DNA from: Pseudomonas mohnii | Lineage (GTDB): Bacteria; Pseudomonadota; Gammaproteobacteria; Pseudomonadales; Pseudomonadaceae | Length of the DNA: 64,000 nucleotides | Reading direction: 5' to 3' | Assembly: GCF_900105115.1 (NCBI RefSeq) | Contig: NZ_FNRV01000001.1 | Span: 6,265,501-6,329,500 of the forward strand | In this document: positions 28,374-38,862 of the stretch, in pieces | Layout: each line of letters starts with the position of its first letter | How positions within the stretch are numbered: the first letter of the stretch is position 1 | Translations under genes and position numbers: made by a program | Notes under the pieces: generated by a model | What the model was told of the DNA's origin: nothing | The model's input: only the letters and a program-made list of their open reading frames with translations | Databases searched by the model: none

Positions 28374-28607
28374 TCAAATCACCGAATCACTGTCGGTCGC
28401 CTTTAGATGCCGGCGTCCATCCTTCGCGCCGGCGACGGTCAATGCGTCGGCTTCAGCTTCGGTGATGTAAATGTGCTGGCCGTTGATGTCCACCGCGGAC
28501 ATGGCTTTTTCCGCGTCGGTGACAATGGTGACGTCGGTGCACAGACGAATTTCTTCGCCGTTTTCCGTGGTAAAGAAGCAAGTCTGTTTGTCGATGCGCA
28601 CGGTCAT
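28374..28607 (-). CDS. DUF3203 family small protein
   Basis: A 77-aa acidic cytoplasmic protein (MTVRIDKQTCFFTTENGEE) resembling the DUF3203 family of Pseudomonas. AAGGA lies upstream of the ATG at 28607. No signal peptide, membrane segment or metal motif stands out apart from one Cys near each of positions 10 and 23. Function unknown. It sits alone between ccoG and the divergent MgtC-like gene. Confidence 0.75.
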   Translation of the reverse strand: MTVRIDKQTCFFTTENGEEIRLCTDVTIVTDAEKAMSAVDINGQHIYITEAEADALTVAGAKDGRRHLKATDSDSVI

Positions 28608-28728
28608 GGAGGTGTCCTTCTTTCAGTGGGATCTACAGTGTTAGGGCACGCCCGGCGGCCATCGTTCTGTGCAACCGATTAATGGTCGGTGCTGTCCACT
28701 CTCCATGACCTTTTTCAAGGACCACGCC

Positions 28729-29232
28729 ATGAACGCCTGGTGGCACGAAGTCTGGGTGACCCTGCAAGCCGAATTCGCTGACATCGCAGATGCCTCGCAA
28801 TTGACACGCATCACCGTGCGCTTGCTGATCGCCGCGACCCTGGGCGGCATTCTCGGCTTCGAACGCGAGAGCAAGGGCAAGGCCGCCGGCGTGCGCACCC
28901 ACATGCTGGTGGCACTCGGCGCGGCGCTGTTTGTGCTGGTGCCACAGATGTCCGGTTCCCAGGCCGATGCCATGAGCCGGGTTGTGCAGGGCGTCATCGC
29001 CGGGATCGGCTTCCTTGGCGCTGGCACCATCCTGAAAAACCAGGAAGGCGACGAAGGCCACGTCAAAGGCCTGACCACCGCCGCCGGCTTATGGATGACC
29101 GCCGCCATCGGCGTGTCCGCCGGGTTGGGCAGGGAGGCGACGGCGGTGTTCAGTACGGTGTTGGCGTTGGTGATTTTCAGTGTGGTGCCGAGGATCGTAA
29201 AGATGCTCGAAAGGAACAACGACCACCTGTAG
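28729..29232 (+). CDS. MgtC/SapB family membrane protein
   Basis: A 167-aa inner-membrane protein of the MgtC/SapB family, with about four to five helices (LLIAATLGGILGFERES, VALGAALFVLVPQ, VIAGIGFLGAGTIL). The ATG at 28729 (MNAWWHEVWVTL) is preferred because AAGGA lies 8 bases upstream; an ATG at 28705 has none. The GFERESKGKAAGVRTHMLVA segment and GIGFLGAGTILK are the family signature. It lacks the long cytoplasmic C-terminal domain of virulence-type MgtC. Members are linked to Mg2+ limitation and F-ATPase control in other bacteria; the role here is not known. Confidence 0.88.
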   Translation: MNAWWHEVWVTLQAEFADIADASQLTRITVRLLIAATLGGILGFERESKGKAAGVRTHMLVALGAALFVLVPQMSGSQADAMSRVVQGVIAGIGFLGAGTILKNQEGDEGHVKGLTTAAGLWMTAAIGVSAGLGREATAVFSTVLALVIFSVVPRIVKMLERNNDHL

Positions 29233-29328
29233 GAGCGAGCCTGCTCGCGATGGTCGTTAACGATTACGAGGGAAACCAGACACTCAGCGGTGCTCGTTAT
29301 TCCAATGCAATCGGGCTCGCTCCTACAG
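29225..29328. repeat. REPIN (inverted REP doublet)
   Basis: CTGTAGGAGCGAGCCTGCTC from 29227 and GGGCTCGCTCCTACAG ending at 29328 face each other around about 60 bases. The right arm is shortened. Confidence 0.85.
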
Positions 29329-29359
29329 ATACAACGGTCAAAGATCGTTCAGCCTATGG

Positions 29360-29524
29360 TCATTCCGGCGTAACTATCACCGGCGGCATGGTCTTAGGCG
29401 GTTCTTCCCGTGGTGGCGTGGTGCTGGGCGGATCCTGCTCAGGAACAGGTTGCGGGTCCGTCGGTGGGATCACCGGGTTGTCGATATTCGGATCGGGTGT
29501 TTCTCCAGGGAATGGATTGGTCAT
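29360..29524 (-). CDS. Small proline-rich protein, 54 aa
   Basis: Read directly from the minus strand: ATG at 29524, TGA at 29360-29362. The protein (MTNPFPGETPDPNIDNPVIP, then Pro/Glu/Asp/Thr-rich to PPVIVTPE) is about one third proline, acidic and without a hydrophobic segment, so it is probably soluble and disordered. A strong GGAGG lies 7 bases before the ATG, which is the main evidence that it is real. It is divergent from glgE, with the AlgU-like promoter between them. Short proline-rich ORFs of this type are annotated as hypothetical in Pseudomonas; no function is known. Confidence 0.72.
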   Translation of the reverse strand: MTNPFPGETPDPNIDNPVIPPTDPQPVPEQDPPSTTPPREEPPKTMPPVIVTPE

Positions 29525-29611
29525 GGTCTAGCCTCCAGTGGCACATGGCGTGAGTCGTGCTTAAGTTGATTGACCGCCACACCACGGATTTGATTCCGGC
29601 CAATTGCCGAT

Positions 29612-29639
29612 GAACTTTTCCGGGCGCCCGGCGCTCGGA
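29612..29639 (+). promoter_or_regulatory. AlgU (sigma-22)-like promoter for glgE
   Basis: GAACTT at 29612-29617, 17 bases, then TCGGA at 29635-29639, against the AlgU consensus GAACTT-N16/17-TCTGA. It lies about 70 bases upstream of the glgE start in the right direction. Envelope-stress/osmotic control of trehalose and glucan genes would fit, but this is a sequence match only. Confidence 0.5.
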
Positions 29640-29709
29640 ACCTAAGTGAGTTCATTGGGATGACAACCAGACACAAGAGCGTCCTTGGGGCGTAAAGGAG
29701 AGATGCTCG

Positions 29710-31707
29710 ATGACGGCTGAAAAACCTACTGAGTTGAGCTACAACCCGCACATGCCGCTGTCACAGGCGCTTTTACTGCCACGAATCGTGATTGAAGACA
29801 CCATGCCGACCCTCGACGGTGGGCAGTTTGCCGTCAAGGCCGTGGTGGGGCAGGAGGTGGTGGTGACCAGCAAAGTGTTTGCCGACGGTCACGACAAGCT
29901 CGCGGTACGGGTGCGTTGGCGCTCCGAGGGCGATGAGGTCTGGCGCAGCGAAGTCATGACCGACCTGGGCAACAATGGCTGGCAGGGCCGGTTCCGCGTC
30001 GAAGATCAGGGGCGTTATGTGTTCTGTATCGAAGCCTGGATCGATCAATTTGCCAGTTTCCGCTACGAGCTGGAAAAAAAGCACATGGCCGGGGTCCCCG
30101 TCAGCCTGGAATTGCAGGAAGGCCGCCATCACGTTCAGCAAGCGGCCGAGCGCACCGAGGGGCAACTGAGCGAGCAACTGGCGGCGTTGCACCATCAATT
30201 GTCCGGGTTGCTCGAAACCGAGCAGGTCGCTTTGTTCCTGCACCACCGTAGCGCCGATTTGATGGCCCAGGCCGATCACCGTGCCTACCTGAGCCTGAGC
30301 CCCGAGTATCCGGTTGATGTCGAACGCGAACTGGCGCAGTTCGCCAGTTGGTATGAATTGTTTCCACGCTCGATCACCGACGATCCAGCGCGCCACGGCA
30401 CCTTCAACGACGTGCATTCGCGTTTGCCGATGATTCAGGACATGGGCTTCGACGTACTTTATTTCCCGCCGATTCACCCGATCGGTCGCAGCTATCGCAA
30501 AGGCCCGAACAATTCCCTGAGTGCCGGGCCGGACGACCCCGGCAGCCCTTACGCCATCGGTAGCGAAGAGGGCGGCCATGAGGCGATTCATTCGCAACTG
30601 GGCACCCGCGAAGACTTCCGTCGACTGGTGGTGGCCGCGTCCGAGTACGGGTTGGAAATCGCCCTCGACTTCGCCATTCAGTGCTCCCAGGACCATCCGT
30701 GGCTCAAACAGCATCCCGGCTGGTTCAACTGGCGGCCGGACGGCACGATCAAATACGCCGAGAACCCGCCGAAGAAATACCAGGACATCGTCAACGTCGA
30801 CTTCTACGCCGCCGAGGCGATTCCCGGCTTGTGGATCGAGTTGCGCGACATTGTGGTGGGCTGGGTCGAGGAGGGCGTGAAGCTCTTTCGCGTCGACAAC
30901 CCGCACACCAAGCCGTTGCCGTTCTGGCAGTGGCTGATCGCCGATGTGCGTGCGTTGTATCCCGAGGTGATTTTTCTCGCCGAGGCCTTTACCACGCCGG
31001 CCATGATGGCCCGGTTGGGCAAGGTCGGTTACTCCCAGAGCTATACCTATTTCACCTGGCGCAATACCAAACAGGAACTGGCGACCTATTTCACCGAGCT
31101 GAACGAATCGCCATGGCGCGAATGCTACCGGCCGAACTTCTTCGTCAACACGCCGGACATCAATCCAGCGTTCCTGCACGAGTCCGGGCGCCCCGGGTTT
31201 CTGATTCGTGCGGTGCTGGCAACGATGGGCTCCGGGTTGTGGGGCATGTATTCCGGGTTTGAGCTGTGTGAGTCGGCAGCGATTCCGGGCAAGGAGGAGT
31301 ACCTGGACTCCGAGAAGTACGAGATCCGCCCGCGGGACTTCACCGCGCCGGGCAACATTATCGCCGAGATTGCCCAGCTCAATCGCATCCGCCGGCAGAA
31401 CCCGGCGCTGCACACGCATCTGGGCCTGAAGGTCTACAACGCCTGGAACGACAACATTCTGTATTTCGGCAAGCGCAGCGTCGATGGCAGCAATTTCATC
31501 CTGGTGGCCGTCAACCTCGATCCACATCACCCGCAGGAGGCGAGTTTCGAATTGCCGCTGTGGGAAATGGGCTTGCCCGACGATGCCGCGACCCACGGCG
31601 AAGACTTGATGAACGGCCATCGCTGGACCTGGTACGGCAAGTACCAGTTCATGCGGATCGACCCGGCGCACCAGCCGTTCGGGATCTGGCGGATTACCGC
31701 GTCCTGA
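29710..31707 (+). CDS. glgE: Alpha-1,4-glucan:maltose-1-phosphate maltosyltransferase GlgE
   Basis: A 665-aa GH13_3 enzyme that extends alpha-1,4-glucan with maltose units from maltose-1-phosphate, releasing phosphate. The start ATG at 29710 has AAGGAG about 10 bases upstream. The N-terminal domain (residues 1-200) is the GlgE-specific beta/helical part, followed by the (beta/alpha)8 barrel with DVLYFPPIHPIGRSYRKG, the nucleophile Asp in KLFRVDNPHTKPLPFW, the acid/base Glu in IFLAEAFTTPAMM, and FVNTPDINP. It is first in an operon-like run with treS-maltokinase, which makes its substrate, and glgB. Confidence 0.95.
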   Translation: MTAEKPTELSYNPHMPLSQALLLPRIVIEDTMPTLDGGQFAVKAVVGQEVVVTSKVFADGHDKLAVRVRWRSEGDEVWRSEVMTDLGNNGWQGRFRVEDQGRYVFCIEAWIDQFASFRYELEKKHMAGVPVSLELQEGRHHVQQAAERTEGQLSEQLAALHHQLSGLLETEQVALFLHHRSADLMAQADHRAYLSLSPEYPVDVERELAQFASWYELFPRSITDDPARHGTFNDVHSRLPMIQDMGFDVLYFPPIHPIGRSYRKGPNNSLSAGPDDPGSPYAIGSEEGGHEAIHSQLGTREDFRRLVVAASEYGLEIALDFAIQCSQDHPWLKQHPGWFNWRPDGTIKYAENPPKKYQDIVNVDFYAAEAIPGLWIELRDIVVGWVEEGVKLFRVDNPHTKPLPFWQWLIADVRALYPEVIFLAEAFTTPAMMARLGKVGYSQSYTYFTWRNTKQELATYFTELNESPWRECYRPNFFVNTPDINPAFLHESGRPGFLIRAVLATMGSGLWGMYSGFELCESAAIPGKEEYLDSEKYEIRPRDFTAPGNIIAEIAQLNRIRRQNPALHTHLGLKVYNAWNDNILYFGKRSVDGSNFILVAVNLDPHHPQEASFELPLWEMGLPDDAATHGEDLMNGHRWTWYGKYQFMRIDPAHQPFGIWRITAS

Positions 31708-31782
31708 GTCCACCACAGTTAATAACCACACTTGAATGGGTGATCGGCTCAGAGGTTATTTCGAATTCGACAGGAGTTTCCA

Positions 31783-34700
31783 ATGGCGAAGAAACCCAAG
31801 GCAGCGACCTTCATCAAGGACCCGCTCTGGTACAAGGACGCAGTGATCTATCAGGTTCATGTCAAATCGTTTTTTGACTCCAACAACGACGGGATCGGCG
31901 ATTTTCCCGGCCTGATCGCCAAGCTTGATTACATTGCCGACCTCGGCGTCAATACCATCTGGCTCTTGCCGTTCTACCCCTCGCCACGACGCGACGATGG
32001 TTACGACATCGCCGAATACCGGGGCGTGCACAGCGATTACGGCACTATGGCCGACGCCAAGCGCTTTATCGCCGAGGCGCACAAACGCGGCCTGCGGGTG
32101 ATCACCGAACTGGTCATCAACCACACGTCGGACCAGCACGCCTGGTTCCAGCGTGCCCGCAAGGCCAAGAAAGGTTCGGCGGCGCGGGACTTCTACGTGT
32201 GGTCCGATGACGATCAAAAGTACGACGGCACGCGCATCATCTTTCTCGATACCGAAAAGTCCAATTGGACCTGGGACCCGGTCGCCGGCCAGTATTTCTG
32301 GCACCGTTTCTATTCCCACCAGCCGGACCTGAACTTCGATAACCCGCAAGTCATGAAGGCAGTGCTGTCGGTAATGCGTTACTGGCTCGATATGGGCATC
32401 GACGGTCTGCGCCTGGACGCGATCCCTTACCTGATCGAGCGCGACGGCACCAACAACGAAAACCTGCCCGAGACCCACGACGTCCTCAAGCAGATCCGCG
32501 CGGAAATCGACGCCAATTACCCCGACCGCATGTTGCTGGCCGAGGCCAATCAATGGCCCGAAGACACGCAGTTGTATTTCGGCGACACAGACAAACAGGG
32601 CCTCAACGGCGACGAATGCCACATGGCCTTTCACTTTCCGCTGATGCCGCGCATGTACATGGCGCTGGCCCAGGAAGATCGCTTCCCGATCACCGACATT
32701 TTGCGCCAGACCCCGGAGATTCCGGCCAATTGCCAGTGGGCGATATTCCTGCGCAATCACGATGAACTGACCCTGGAAATGGTCACCGACAAGGAACGCG
32801 ATTACCTGTGGAACTACTACGCGGCCGACCGTCGGGCGCGTATCAACCTGGGGATTCGTCGGCGACTGGCGCCCTTGATGGAGCGGGACCGACGACGGGT
32901 GGAATTGCTCAACAGCCTGCTGCTGTCGATGCCTGGCACGCCGACGCTGTACTACGGCGATGAAATCGGCATGGGCGATAACATCTACCTCGGTGACCGC
33001 GACGGTGTGCGCACGCCGATGCAATGGTCGATCGACCGAAACGGAGGCTTTTCCCGCGCCGACCCGGCCAGCCTGGTGCTGCCGCCGATCATGGACCCGC
33101 AATACGGCTACCTCTCGGTCAACGTCGAAACCCAGGCCGGCGACCCGCATTCGCTGTTGAACTGGACCCGGCGCATGCTCGCGGTGCGCAAGCAATCCAA
33201 GGCGTTCGGGCGCGGCACGTTGAAAATGCTTTCGCCGACCAACCGCAGGATCCTGGCCTACACCCGGGAATTCACCGGGGCGGACGGCAAGCACGAAATC
33301 ATTCTGTGCGTGGCCAACGTGTCCCGCAGTGCGCAGGCCGCTGAGCTGGACTTGTCGACCTACGTCGGCATGGTGCCGGTGGAAATGCTTGGCGGTAATG
33401 CGTTCCCGCCGATCGGGCAGCTGAATTTTCTCCTGACCCTGGCCCCTTATGGCTTCTATTGGTTCGTCCTGGCGACGGAAAACCAGATGCCGAGCTGGCA
33501 CGTGGAGCCGGCACAAAGCTTGCCGGACTTCACCACGCTGGTGCTGAAAAAACGCATGGAAGAACTGCTCGAAGCCCCGGCGCGACGTACGCTGGAGCAG
33601 GACATCTTGCCCAACTGGCTGCAAAACCGCCGCTGGTTCGCTGGCAAGGGCGCGGCCATCGAGCAGGTCCATCTGGCCTATGGTGTGCGTTTTGGTGATG
33701 CCACGCACCCGGTGCTGTTGAGTGAAATCGAAGTCACCAGCGGTGGCCAGACCAGTCGTTACCAACTGCCGTTCGGCTTCATTGCCGAAGACCAGGTCGG
33801 GACGCCATTGCCGCAGCAACTGGCACTGTCACGGGTTCGACGTGGGCCGCAGGTCGGCTTGATCACCGATGCCTTCAGTCTCGAAAACTTCATCCGTACT
33901 GTGCTGCAGGGCATGCAGGACCAACGGGTGCTGCCTTCGGACGGTGGCGAGATCCGCTTCGAACCGACCGCCGAACTGGCCAGACTGGGGCTGACGGCTG
34001 AATCGGAAGTGCGTTATCTGTCCGCCGAGCAATCGAACAGTTCAGTGGTGATCGGCAACAGCCTGGTGTTGAAGCTGATCCGCAAAGTCGCCTCCGGTGT
34101 GCACCCGGAACTGGAGATGAGCGCCTACCTGACACGCGCCGGTTTCCGCAACATTTCACCGTTGCTGGGCTCGGTGGTGCGCCGGGATGCCAAGGGCGAG
34201 GACAACTTACTGATGATTGCACAAGGCTACTTGAGCAATCAGGGCGACGCCTGGGAGTGGACGCAGAACAACCTGGAGCGGGCGCTGCGCGACGAACTGG
34301 CGGACGCCATGTCCGAACAGGAACAACACTACAACGCCCTCGGTGAATTGAAAGATTTCGCGGCCATGCTGGGGCAGCGCCTGGGGGAAATGCATCAGGT
34401 GCTGGCCGCGCCGAGCGACAACCCGGATTTCGCTCCGCACCTCACTACGCAAAAAGAGGCACTGGCGTCGACCAGGGATGTCGTGGCACAGATCGAGCAT
34501 GCGCTGAAGTTGCTCAAACAGCATCAAACCGAACTGAATCCGGCGGACAAAACCCTGGTCAGCCGTTTACTGGATAACAAAAAAGCCATCCTCAGTCATG
34601 TGCAGGTACTGGGCAGAAAGTCCGCGGGAGGTCTGAAAATCCGCGTGCATGGCGACTTGCATCTGGGGCAGGTACTGGTGATCAAGGGCGATGCTTACCT

Positions 34701-35124
34701 GATCGACTTCGAGGGCGAACCGGCGCGGCCGTTGCATGAACGACGAGGCAAACACAGTCCCTATAAAGATGTAAGCGGCGTTTTGCGATCTTTCGACTAC
34801 GCTGCGGCCATGGCCATCAACGTGCATAACGTTGATAACACTGCTGAAGCCCGGGCGGCTCGCCAACGGGTTTCCGATCGCTACTTGAGCGAAGCGCGGC
34901 AAGCATTTGTCGACGCTTATCGGCTGGCGGCAGCTAGTCTTGGTCATGCATGGCAAGATCCTGAAGGCGAGGACGCCGCGCTGGCGTTATTCGGCCTGGA
35001 GAAGGCAGCGTACGAAGTGGCCTACGAGGCAGAGAACCGCCCCACATGGCTGTCCGTGCCATTGCACGGTTTGTACGGGTTATTGAACGGGCTTAAACCC
35101 TTTTCCGATCTTGGTGGAGAGTAG
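31783..35124 (+). CDS. treS: Trehalose synthase fused to maltokinase (TreS-Mak/Pep2)
   Basis: A 1113-aa bifunctional protein. Residues 1 to about 585 form the TreS GH13_16 isomerase (trehalose to maltose), with GLRLDAIPY (nucleophile), MLLAEANQW (acid/base) and FLRNHDELT. Residues from about 590 form the maltokinase that makes maltose-1-phosphate with [19 protein letters not shown] at its start, the phosphotransferase loop [12 protein letters not shown] and the Mg site [11 protein letters not shown]. The fusion feeds GlgE directly. The start ATG at 31783 follows AGGAG. The stop lies 2 bases before the glgB start, so they are coupled. Separate treS and pep2 genes occur in many actinobacteria; the fusion is common in Pseudomonas. 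Confidence 0.94.
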   Translation: MAKKPKAATFIKDPLWYKDAVIYQVHVKSFFDSNNDGIGDFPGLIAKLDYIADLGVNTIWLLPFYPSPRRDDGYDIAEYRGVHSDYGTMADAKRFIAEAHKRGLRVITELVINHTSDQHAWFQRARKAKKGSAARDFYVWSDDDQKYDGTRIIFLDTEKSNWTWDPVAGQYFWHRFYSHQPDLNFDNPQVMKAVLSVMRYWLDMGIDGLRLDAIPYLIERDGTNNENLPETHDVLKQIRAEIDANYPDRMLLAEANQWPEDTQLYFGDTDKQGLNGDECHMAFHFPLMPRMYMALAQEDRFPITDILRQTPEIPANCQWAIFLRNHDELTLEMVTDKERDYLWNYYAADRRARINLGIRRRLAPLMERDRRRVELLNSLLLSMPGTPTLYYGDEIGMGDNIYLGDRDGVRTPMQWSIDRNGGFSRADPASLVLPPIMDPQYGYLSVNVETQAGDPHSLLNWTRRMLAVRKQSKAFGRGTLKMLSPTNRRILAYTREFTGADGKHEIILCVANVSRSAQAAELDLSTYVGMVPVEMLGGNAFPPIGQLNFLLTLAPYGFYWFVLATENQMPSWHVEPAQSLPDFTTLVLKKRMEELLEAPARRTLEQDILPNWLQNRRWFAGKGAAIEQVHLAYGVRFGDATHPVLLSEIEVTSGGQTSRYQLPFGFIAEDQVGTPLPQQLALSRVRRGPQVGLITDAFSLENFIRTVLQGMQDQRVLPSDGGEIRFEPTAELARLGLTAESEVRYLSAEQSNSSVVIGNSLVLKLIRKVASGVHPELEMSAYLTRAGFRNISPLLGSVVRRDAKGEDNLLMIAQGYLSNQGDAWEWTQNNLERALRDELADAMSEQEQHYNALGELKDFAAMLGQRLGEMHQVLAAPSDNPDFAPHLTTQKEALASTRDVVAQIEHALKLLKQHQTELNPADKTLVSRLLDNKKAILSHVQVLGRKSAGGLKIRVHGDLHLGQVLVIKGDAYLIDFEGEPARPLHERRGKHSPYKDVSGVLRSFDYAAAMAINVHNVDNTAEARAARQRVSDRYLSEARQAFVDAYRLAAASLGHAWQDPEGEDAALALFGLEKAAYEVAYEAENRPTWLSVPLHGLYGLLNGLKPFSDLGGE

Positions 35125-35126
35125 TC

Positions 35127-37358
35127 ATGAGTTTCTCGAACAAGGAACAGGGTCAGTACAAAGAAGCCCTGCTACCCAGGGCGCGGGACATCGATGCGCT
35201 GGTGCGCGCCGAACATCACGACCCCTTTGCAATTCTCGGTCCCCACGGCGATGGCGCCGGTGGACAGTTCATTCGGGCTTATCTGCCGGACGCCTTGAGC
35301 GTACAGGTGGTGGCCAGGGACTCTGGAGAAGAACTCGGCAATCTGGAACCGACGCAGACGCCGGGGTTATTCGTCGGGCACTTCGACCGGGCGCAGCCCT
35401 ATCTGCTGCGCACCCGCTGGGCCGGTGGCGAGCAGATCGCCGAAGACCCGTACAGCTTTGGTCCGCTGCTCGGCGATATGGATCTATACCTGTTCGCCGA
35501 AGGCAATCACCGCGACCTGAGCAGCTGCCTGGGTGCGCAACTGATGACGGTCGACGGTGTCGACGGCGTACGTTTCGCCGTGTGGGCGCCGAATGCCAGG
35601 CGGGTGTCGGTGGTCGGTGATTTCAACGTCTGGGATGGTCGCCGCCATCCGATGCGTCTGCGTCATCCCACGGGAGTCTGGGAGCTGTTCATTCCGCGCG
35701 TGCAGGCGGGGGAGGCTTACAAGTACGAGATTCTTGGCAAGGACGGGATCCTGCCGCTGAAGGCCGACCCCATGGCCCTCGCCACGTCCCTGCCGCCGGA
35801 CACGGCCTCGAAAGTGGCCCCACCGCTGACGATCGACTGGCAGGACCAGGAATGGATGCAGTCCCGTGGCGAGCGTCAGCGCCTGACGGCGCCGCTGTCC
35901 ATTTATGAACTGCACGCCGGCTCGTGGCAATGCGAGCTGGATGATCTGGGCGAAGTGGCTCGCCAGTACACCTGGCCGGAACTGGCCGAGCGGCTGATTC
36001 CGTATGTGAAGGAACTGGGCTTCACCCACATCGAGCTGATGCCGATCATGGAGCACCCGTTTGGCGGCTCGTGGGGTTACCAGTTGCTCTCGCAATTCGC
36101 CACCAGCGCCCGCTACGGCACCGGGGATGAGTTCGCGGCCTTCGTCAATGCCTGCCACCAGGCCGACATCGGTGTGATCCTCGACTGGGTGCCGGCGCAT
36201 TTCCCGACTGATACCCATGGCCTGGCGCAATTCGACGGCACGGCGCTGTACGAGTACGGCAATCCACAGGAAGGCTTTCATCAGGATTGGGACACGCTGA
36301 TCTATAACCTCGGCCGCACCGAAGTGCATGGCTACATGCTGGCGTCGGCGCTGCACTGGCTCAAGCATTTCCATGTCGACGGCCTGCGGGTCGATGCCGT
36401 GGCGTCGATGCTGTATCGCGATTACTCGCGCAAGGCCGGTGAATGGGTGCCGAATCGCCATGGTGGTCGGGAAAACCTCGAAGCCATCGACTTCCTGCGC
36501 CACCTCAACGACGTCGTGGCACTGGAAGCGCCCGGTGCCCTGGTGATCGCCGAAGAGTCCACCGCTTGGCCGGGCGTCAGCCAGAGCACGCAACAGGGCG
36601 GCCTGGGCTTTGCCTACAAATGGAACATGGGCTGGATGCACGATTCTCTGCATTACATCCAGCAGGACCCGGTGTACCGCGCCCATCACCACAACGAGCT
36701 GAGTTTCGGCCTGGTCTACGCCTGGTCCGAGCGCTTCATCCTGCCGATCTCCCACGACGAAGTGGTGCACGGCAAGCATTCGCTCATCGACAAAATGCCC
36801 GGCGACCGCTGGCAGAAATTTGCCAACCTGCGGGCTTATTTGAGCTTCATGTGGGCGCATCCGGGCAAGAAACTGTTGTTCATGGGCTGTGAGTTCGGTC
36901 AGTGGCGCGAGTGGAATCACGACCAGCAACTCGATTGGTACTTGCTGCAGTACCCCGAACACAAAGGTGTTCAGAAGCTGGTGAGCGACCTCAATCGGCT
37001 GTATCGCGAAGAGCCGGCGCTGCACGAACAGGATGATGTACCGCAAGGGTTCCAGTGGCTGATCGGCGATGACGCCATCAACAGCGTGTATGCCTGGTTG
37101 CGCTGGAGCAAGGACGGAAAACCGGTGCTGGTGGTGGCGAACTTCACCCCGGTGCCGCGTGAGGCTTATCGCATCGGTGTGCCATTTGCCGGCCGCTGGG
37201 CCGAGTTGATGAACAGTGATTCGGCGACCTATGCCGGCTCCAATTACGGCAACAGCGGCGGGGCGTTCACCGAGGAAGCGCCGAGTCATGGTCAGGCGCT
37301 GTCATTGGTGCTGAATCTGCCGCCGTTGGCGGTGCTGATGTTGCGCCCCGAGGGCTGA
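35127..37358 (+). CDS. glgB: 1,4-alpha-glucan branching enzyme GlgB
   Basis: A 743-aa GH13_9 enzyme that cuts alpha-1,4 chains and re-attaches them by alpha-1,6 bonds. Two N-terminal beta-sandwich domains (second CBM48-like: [20 protein letters not shown]) precede the barrel, with the nucleophile in [20 protein letters not shown], the acid/base in [11 protein letters not shown] and the HDEVVHGK motif. The start ATG at 35127 lies 2 bases after the treS stop; GGAGAG upstream is inside treS. Length matches the long bacterial form with the N1 domain. A REP pair follows, then convergent genes. Confidence 0.95.
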   Translation: MSFSNKEQGQYKEALLPRARDIDALVRAEHHDPFAILGPHGDGAGGQFIRAYLPDALSVQVVARDSGEELGNLEPTQTPGLFVGHFDRAQPYLLRTRWAGGEQIAEDPYSFGPLLGDMDLYLFAEGNHRDLSSCLGAQLMTVDGVDGVRFAVWAPNARRVSVVGDFNVWDGRRHPMRLRHPTGVWELFIPRVQAGEAYKYEILGKDGILPLKADPMALATSLPPDTASKVAPPLTIDWQDQEWMQSRGERQRLTAPLSIYELHAGSWQCELDDLGEVARQYTWPELAERLIPYVKELGFTHIELMPIMEHPFGGSWGYQLLSQFATSARYGTGDEFAAFVNACHQADIGVILDWVPAHFPTDTHGLAQFDGTALYEYGNPQEGFHQDWDTLIYNLGRTEVHGYMLASALHWLKHFHVDGLRVDAVASMLYRDYSRKAGEWVPNRHGGRENLEAIDFLRHLNDVVALEAPGALVIAEESTAWPGVSQSTQQGGLGFAYKWNMGWMHDSLHYIQQDPVYRAHHHNELSFGLVYAWSERFILPISHDEVVHGKHSLIDKMPGDRWQKFANLRAYLSFMWAHPGKKLLFMGCEFGQWREWNHDQQLDWYLLQYPEHKGVQKLVSDLNRLYREEPALHEQDDVPQGFQWLIGDDAINSVYAWLRWSKDGKPVLVVANFTPVPREAYRIGVPFAGRWAELMNSDSATYAGSNYGNSGGAFTEEAPSHGQALSLVLNLPPLAVLMLRPEG

Positions 37359-37376
37359 TCCGAAAACGCCTCGCCA

Positions 37377-37446
37377 CAGCGCGAGTCAGCTCGCTCCGAC
37401 AGGTTCCGTGTGACCCTTGTGGGAGCGAGCTTGCTCGCGATGGCGT
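37377..37446. repeat. REP doublet after glgB
   Basis: GCGAGTCAGCTCGCTCCGAC from 37381 faces TTGTGGGAGCGAGCTTGCTC from 37418. This inverted pair sits between the convergent glgB and autotransporter genes. Confidence 0.75.
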
Positions 37447-37480
37447 CAGCCCGGTGAACAGTCTTTTCGAGGTCTGACCC

Positions 37481-38548
37481 TCACCACCGCATCCGTACAC
37501 CCAGGCTGGCGATCAACCCGTTCAAATCATTTTGGTCGACGTCACTGCTGTAATCGGCGCTGACGTACAGGCTCACGGTCGGGGTCATTCTGGCCACCAG
37601 GCCCAATCCCAGCTCTACCGTCGACGAGTTCCGGCTGCTGCTGATCTTGTCGACCTGATCGAGGGTCACGGTATTGCCGGTGTTCACCGTGTGCCACAAG
37701 TTGGTCCGCACGTAGGGTTCCACGGGCAGGCCATTGATGTCGTAACTCCCTTTCAATTTGGCGCCGACCCGGCCGCTCCACGACGACAAGTCGATGGAGG
37801 AGGCATTGCCCGAGCCTGCGTAAGGGGTGTCCAGGGTGATCCGTTGATTGATCAATTGCGCCTGGGGTTCAACCACCCAGTGTTCGCCCAGGCTGATGGG
37901 GAATCCGCCTTCCATCGACAGCGTCATCGCGCTGCCCTCGGCGGCTTGCCGCACACCCTGCTCGTTGCGGGTATAGCCATTGACCCGGCCGCCACTGGCC
38001 GTCAAGTCCACGTGCCAGCCTTGTGGCCCGATCAGGCTCCAGTAGGCGCCGAGGCTTTGGCCTTGCAGGCTGAAGCTGTCTCTGTTGGAGTCGGATTGGG
38101 CGCGATTGGTAAACAAGCCCGTGCTGTTGCCCTGGATCATGCTGGTGCCACCGATCAGGCCAACCCGCTGGGTACGGCCACTGCCGCTTTCCAGGGTCAT
38201 GAGTGCCGGGCCTTTGAGTTGACCGGCACCGGAAGTGGAAAGGCCTTCGGCGAGAACATCGTTTTGTGCCCGGCGCGAGGCCTGTCCGTACACCTGATCC
38301 CAGGCAGCAGGCGAGGCATCTTCGGTCGTCAGGTGCGAACTTCGAAGATCGGGCATGGCGCTGAAACGGCCGGGATACGTGGAAACTTGTGCAGGTAAGG
38401 AGAGCGCCGGGACGTCCTGGCGATACCAGGGCGAAGTATCTTCCTCGACAGGCGAGGCCTGCACTTCCATGGAAGAGCACAGCAGGAGTGAGCTCGAGAC
38501 TGTGCAAAAAGTGATTTTGATCTCTTGTTGGGTGAGTGAAGTTTTCAT
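37481..38548 (-). CDS. Passenger-less autotransporter beta-barrel protein
   Basis: A 355-aa outer-membrane protein. The start is taken at the ATG at 38548 (MKTSLTQQEIKITFCTVSSS); an ATG 24 bases upstream is also possible. A signal peptide (cleavage near QASPV) is followed by a short linker (SPWYRQDVPALSLPAQVSTY) and a 12-stranded autotransporter beta domain ending in Trp (SLGVRMRW). The linker matches the residues just before the barrel of the 849-aa autotransporter next to it (IPLYRQEVPVWSVLPP), so it appears to be a paralogue that has lost its passenger. The barrels share EPQAQLINQ / EPQAQVIHQ and VEPYVRTNLWHT / LEPYLRANLWHT. A role as free porin-like barrel is inference. Confidence 0.82.
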   Translation of the reverse strand: MKTSLTQQEIKITFCTVSSSLLLCSSMEVQASPVEEDTSPWYRQDVPALSLPAQVSTYPGRFSAMPDLRSSHLTTEDASPAAWDQVYGQASRRAQNDVLAEGLSTSGAGQLKGPALMTLESGSGRTQRVGLIGGTSMIQGNSTGLFTNRAQSDSNRDSFSLQGQSLGAYWSLIGPQGWHVDLTASGGRVNGYTRNEQGVRQAAEGSAMTLSMEGGFPISLGEHWVVEPQAQLINQRITLDTPYAGSGNASSIDLSSWSGRVGAKLKGSYDINGLPVEPYVRTNLWHTVNTGNTVTLDQVDKISSSRNSSTVELGLGLVARMTPTVSLYVSADYSSDVDQNDLNGLIASLGVRMRW

Positions 38549-38862
38549 GGGGGGTCTACCTTGCAATCGCATGCCGTTCTCGCTTTGCCGTCTCTCCTAC
38601 CCCGAATGAGGGGCGACCGATGGATGGGGGCAAGCCGGGGGCCGCCCGTGTATATGGGTGACTTGGGGGGCTTGCCCCTGATTGTGGTTCCGGGGGTAGT
38701 AACGTGAATTCAAGGAGACCGCTGCCACTGCGTCAAGAAAATGGCCGATAAGTGGTAGGGGTATTTTAGGGGGTGTAAGTGACTGATTTTTTGGTGCTCA
38801 ATAAGTTCTTGTTTAATGGCGGAAACGCCAAAAAAGTCAGGAGCTAGAGCCTTTGCTCAGTT
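38549..38862. other. Gap between the two autotransporter genes
   Basis: No gene is visible. It contains runs of G (GGGGGCAAGCCGGGGGC near 38625) and a small hairpin TGGCGGAAACGCCA at 38817-38830. The promoter of the passenger-less gene must lie here; no defined element was recognised. Confidence 0.4.

Noticed and set aside
29225..29328. CRISPR-like repeat spacing from the repeated GAGCGAGC cores
   Set aside because: Copies are inverted doublets dispersed between genes, not direct repeats with regular spacers; they are REPINs. No CRISPR array, tRNA or rRNA gene was recognised in the window.
38817..38830. TGGCGGAAACGCCA hairpin next to A6 as a terminator for the autotransporter
   Set aside because: On the minus strand the T-run precedes rather than follows the stem, so it cannot act as a standard terminator for that gene.
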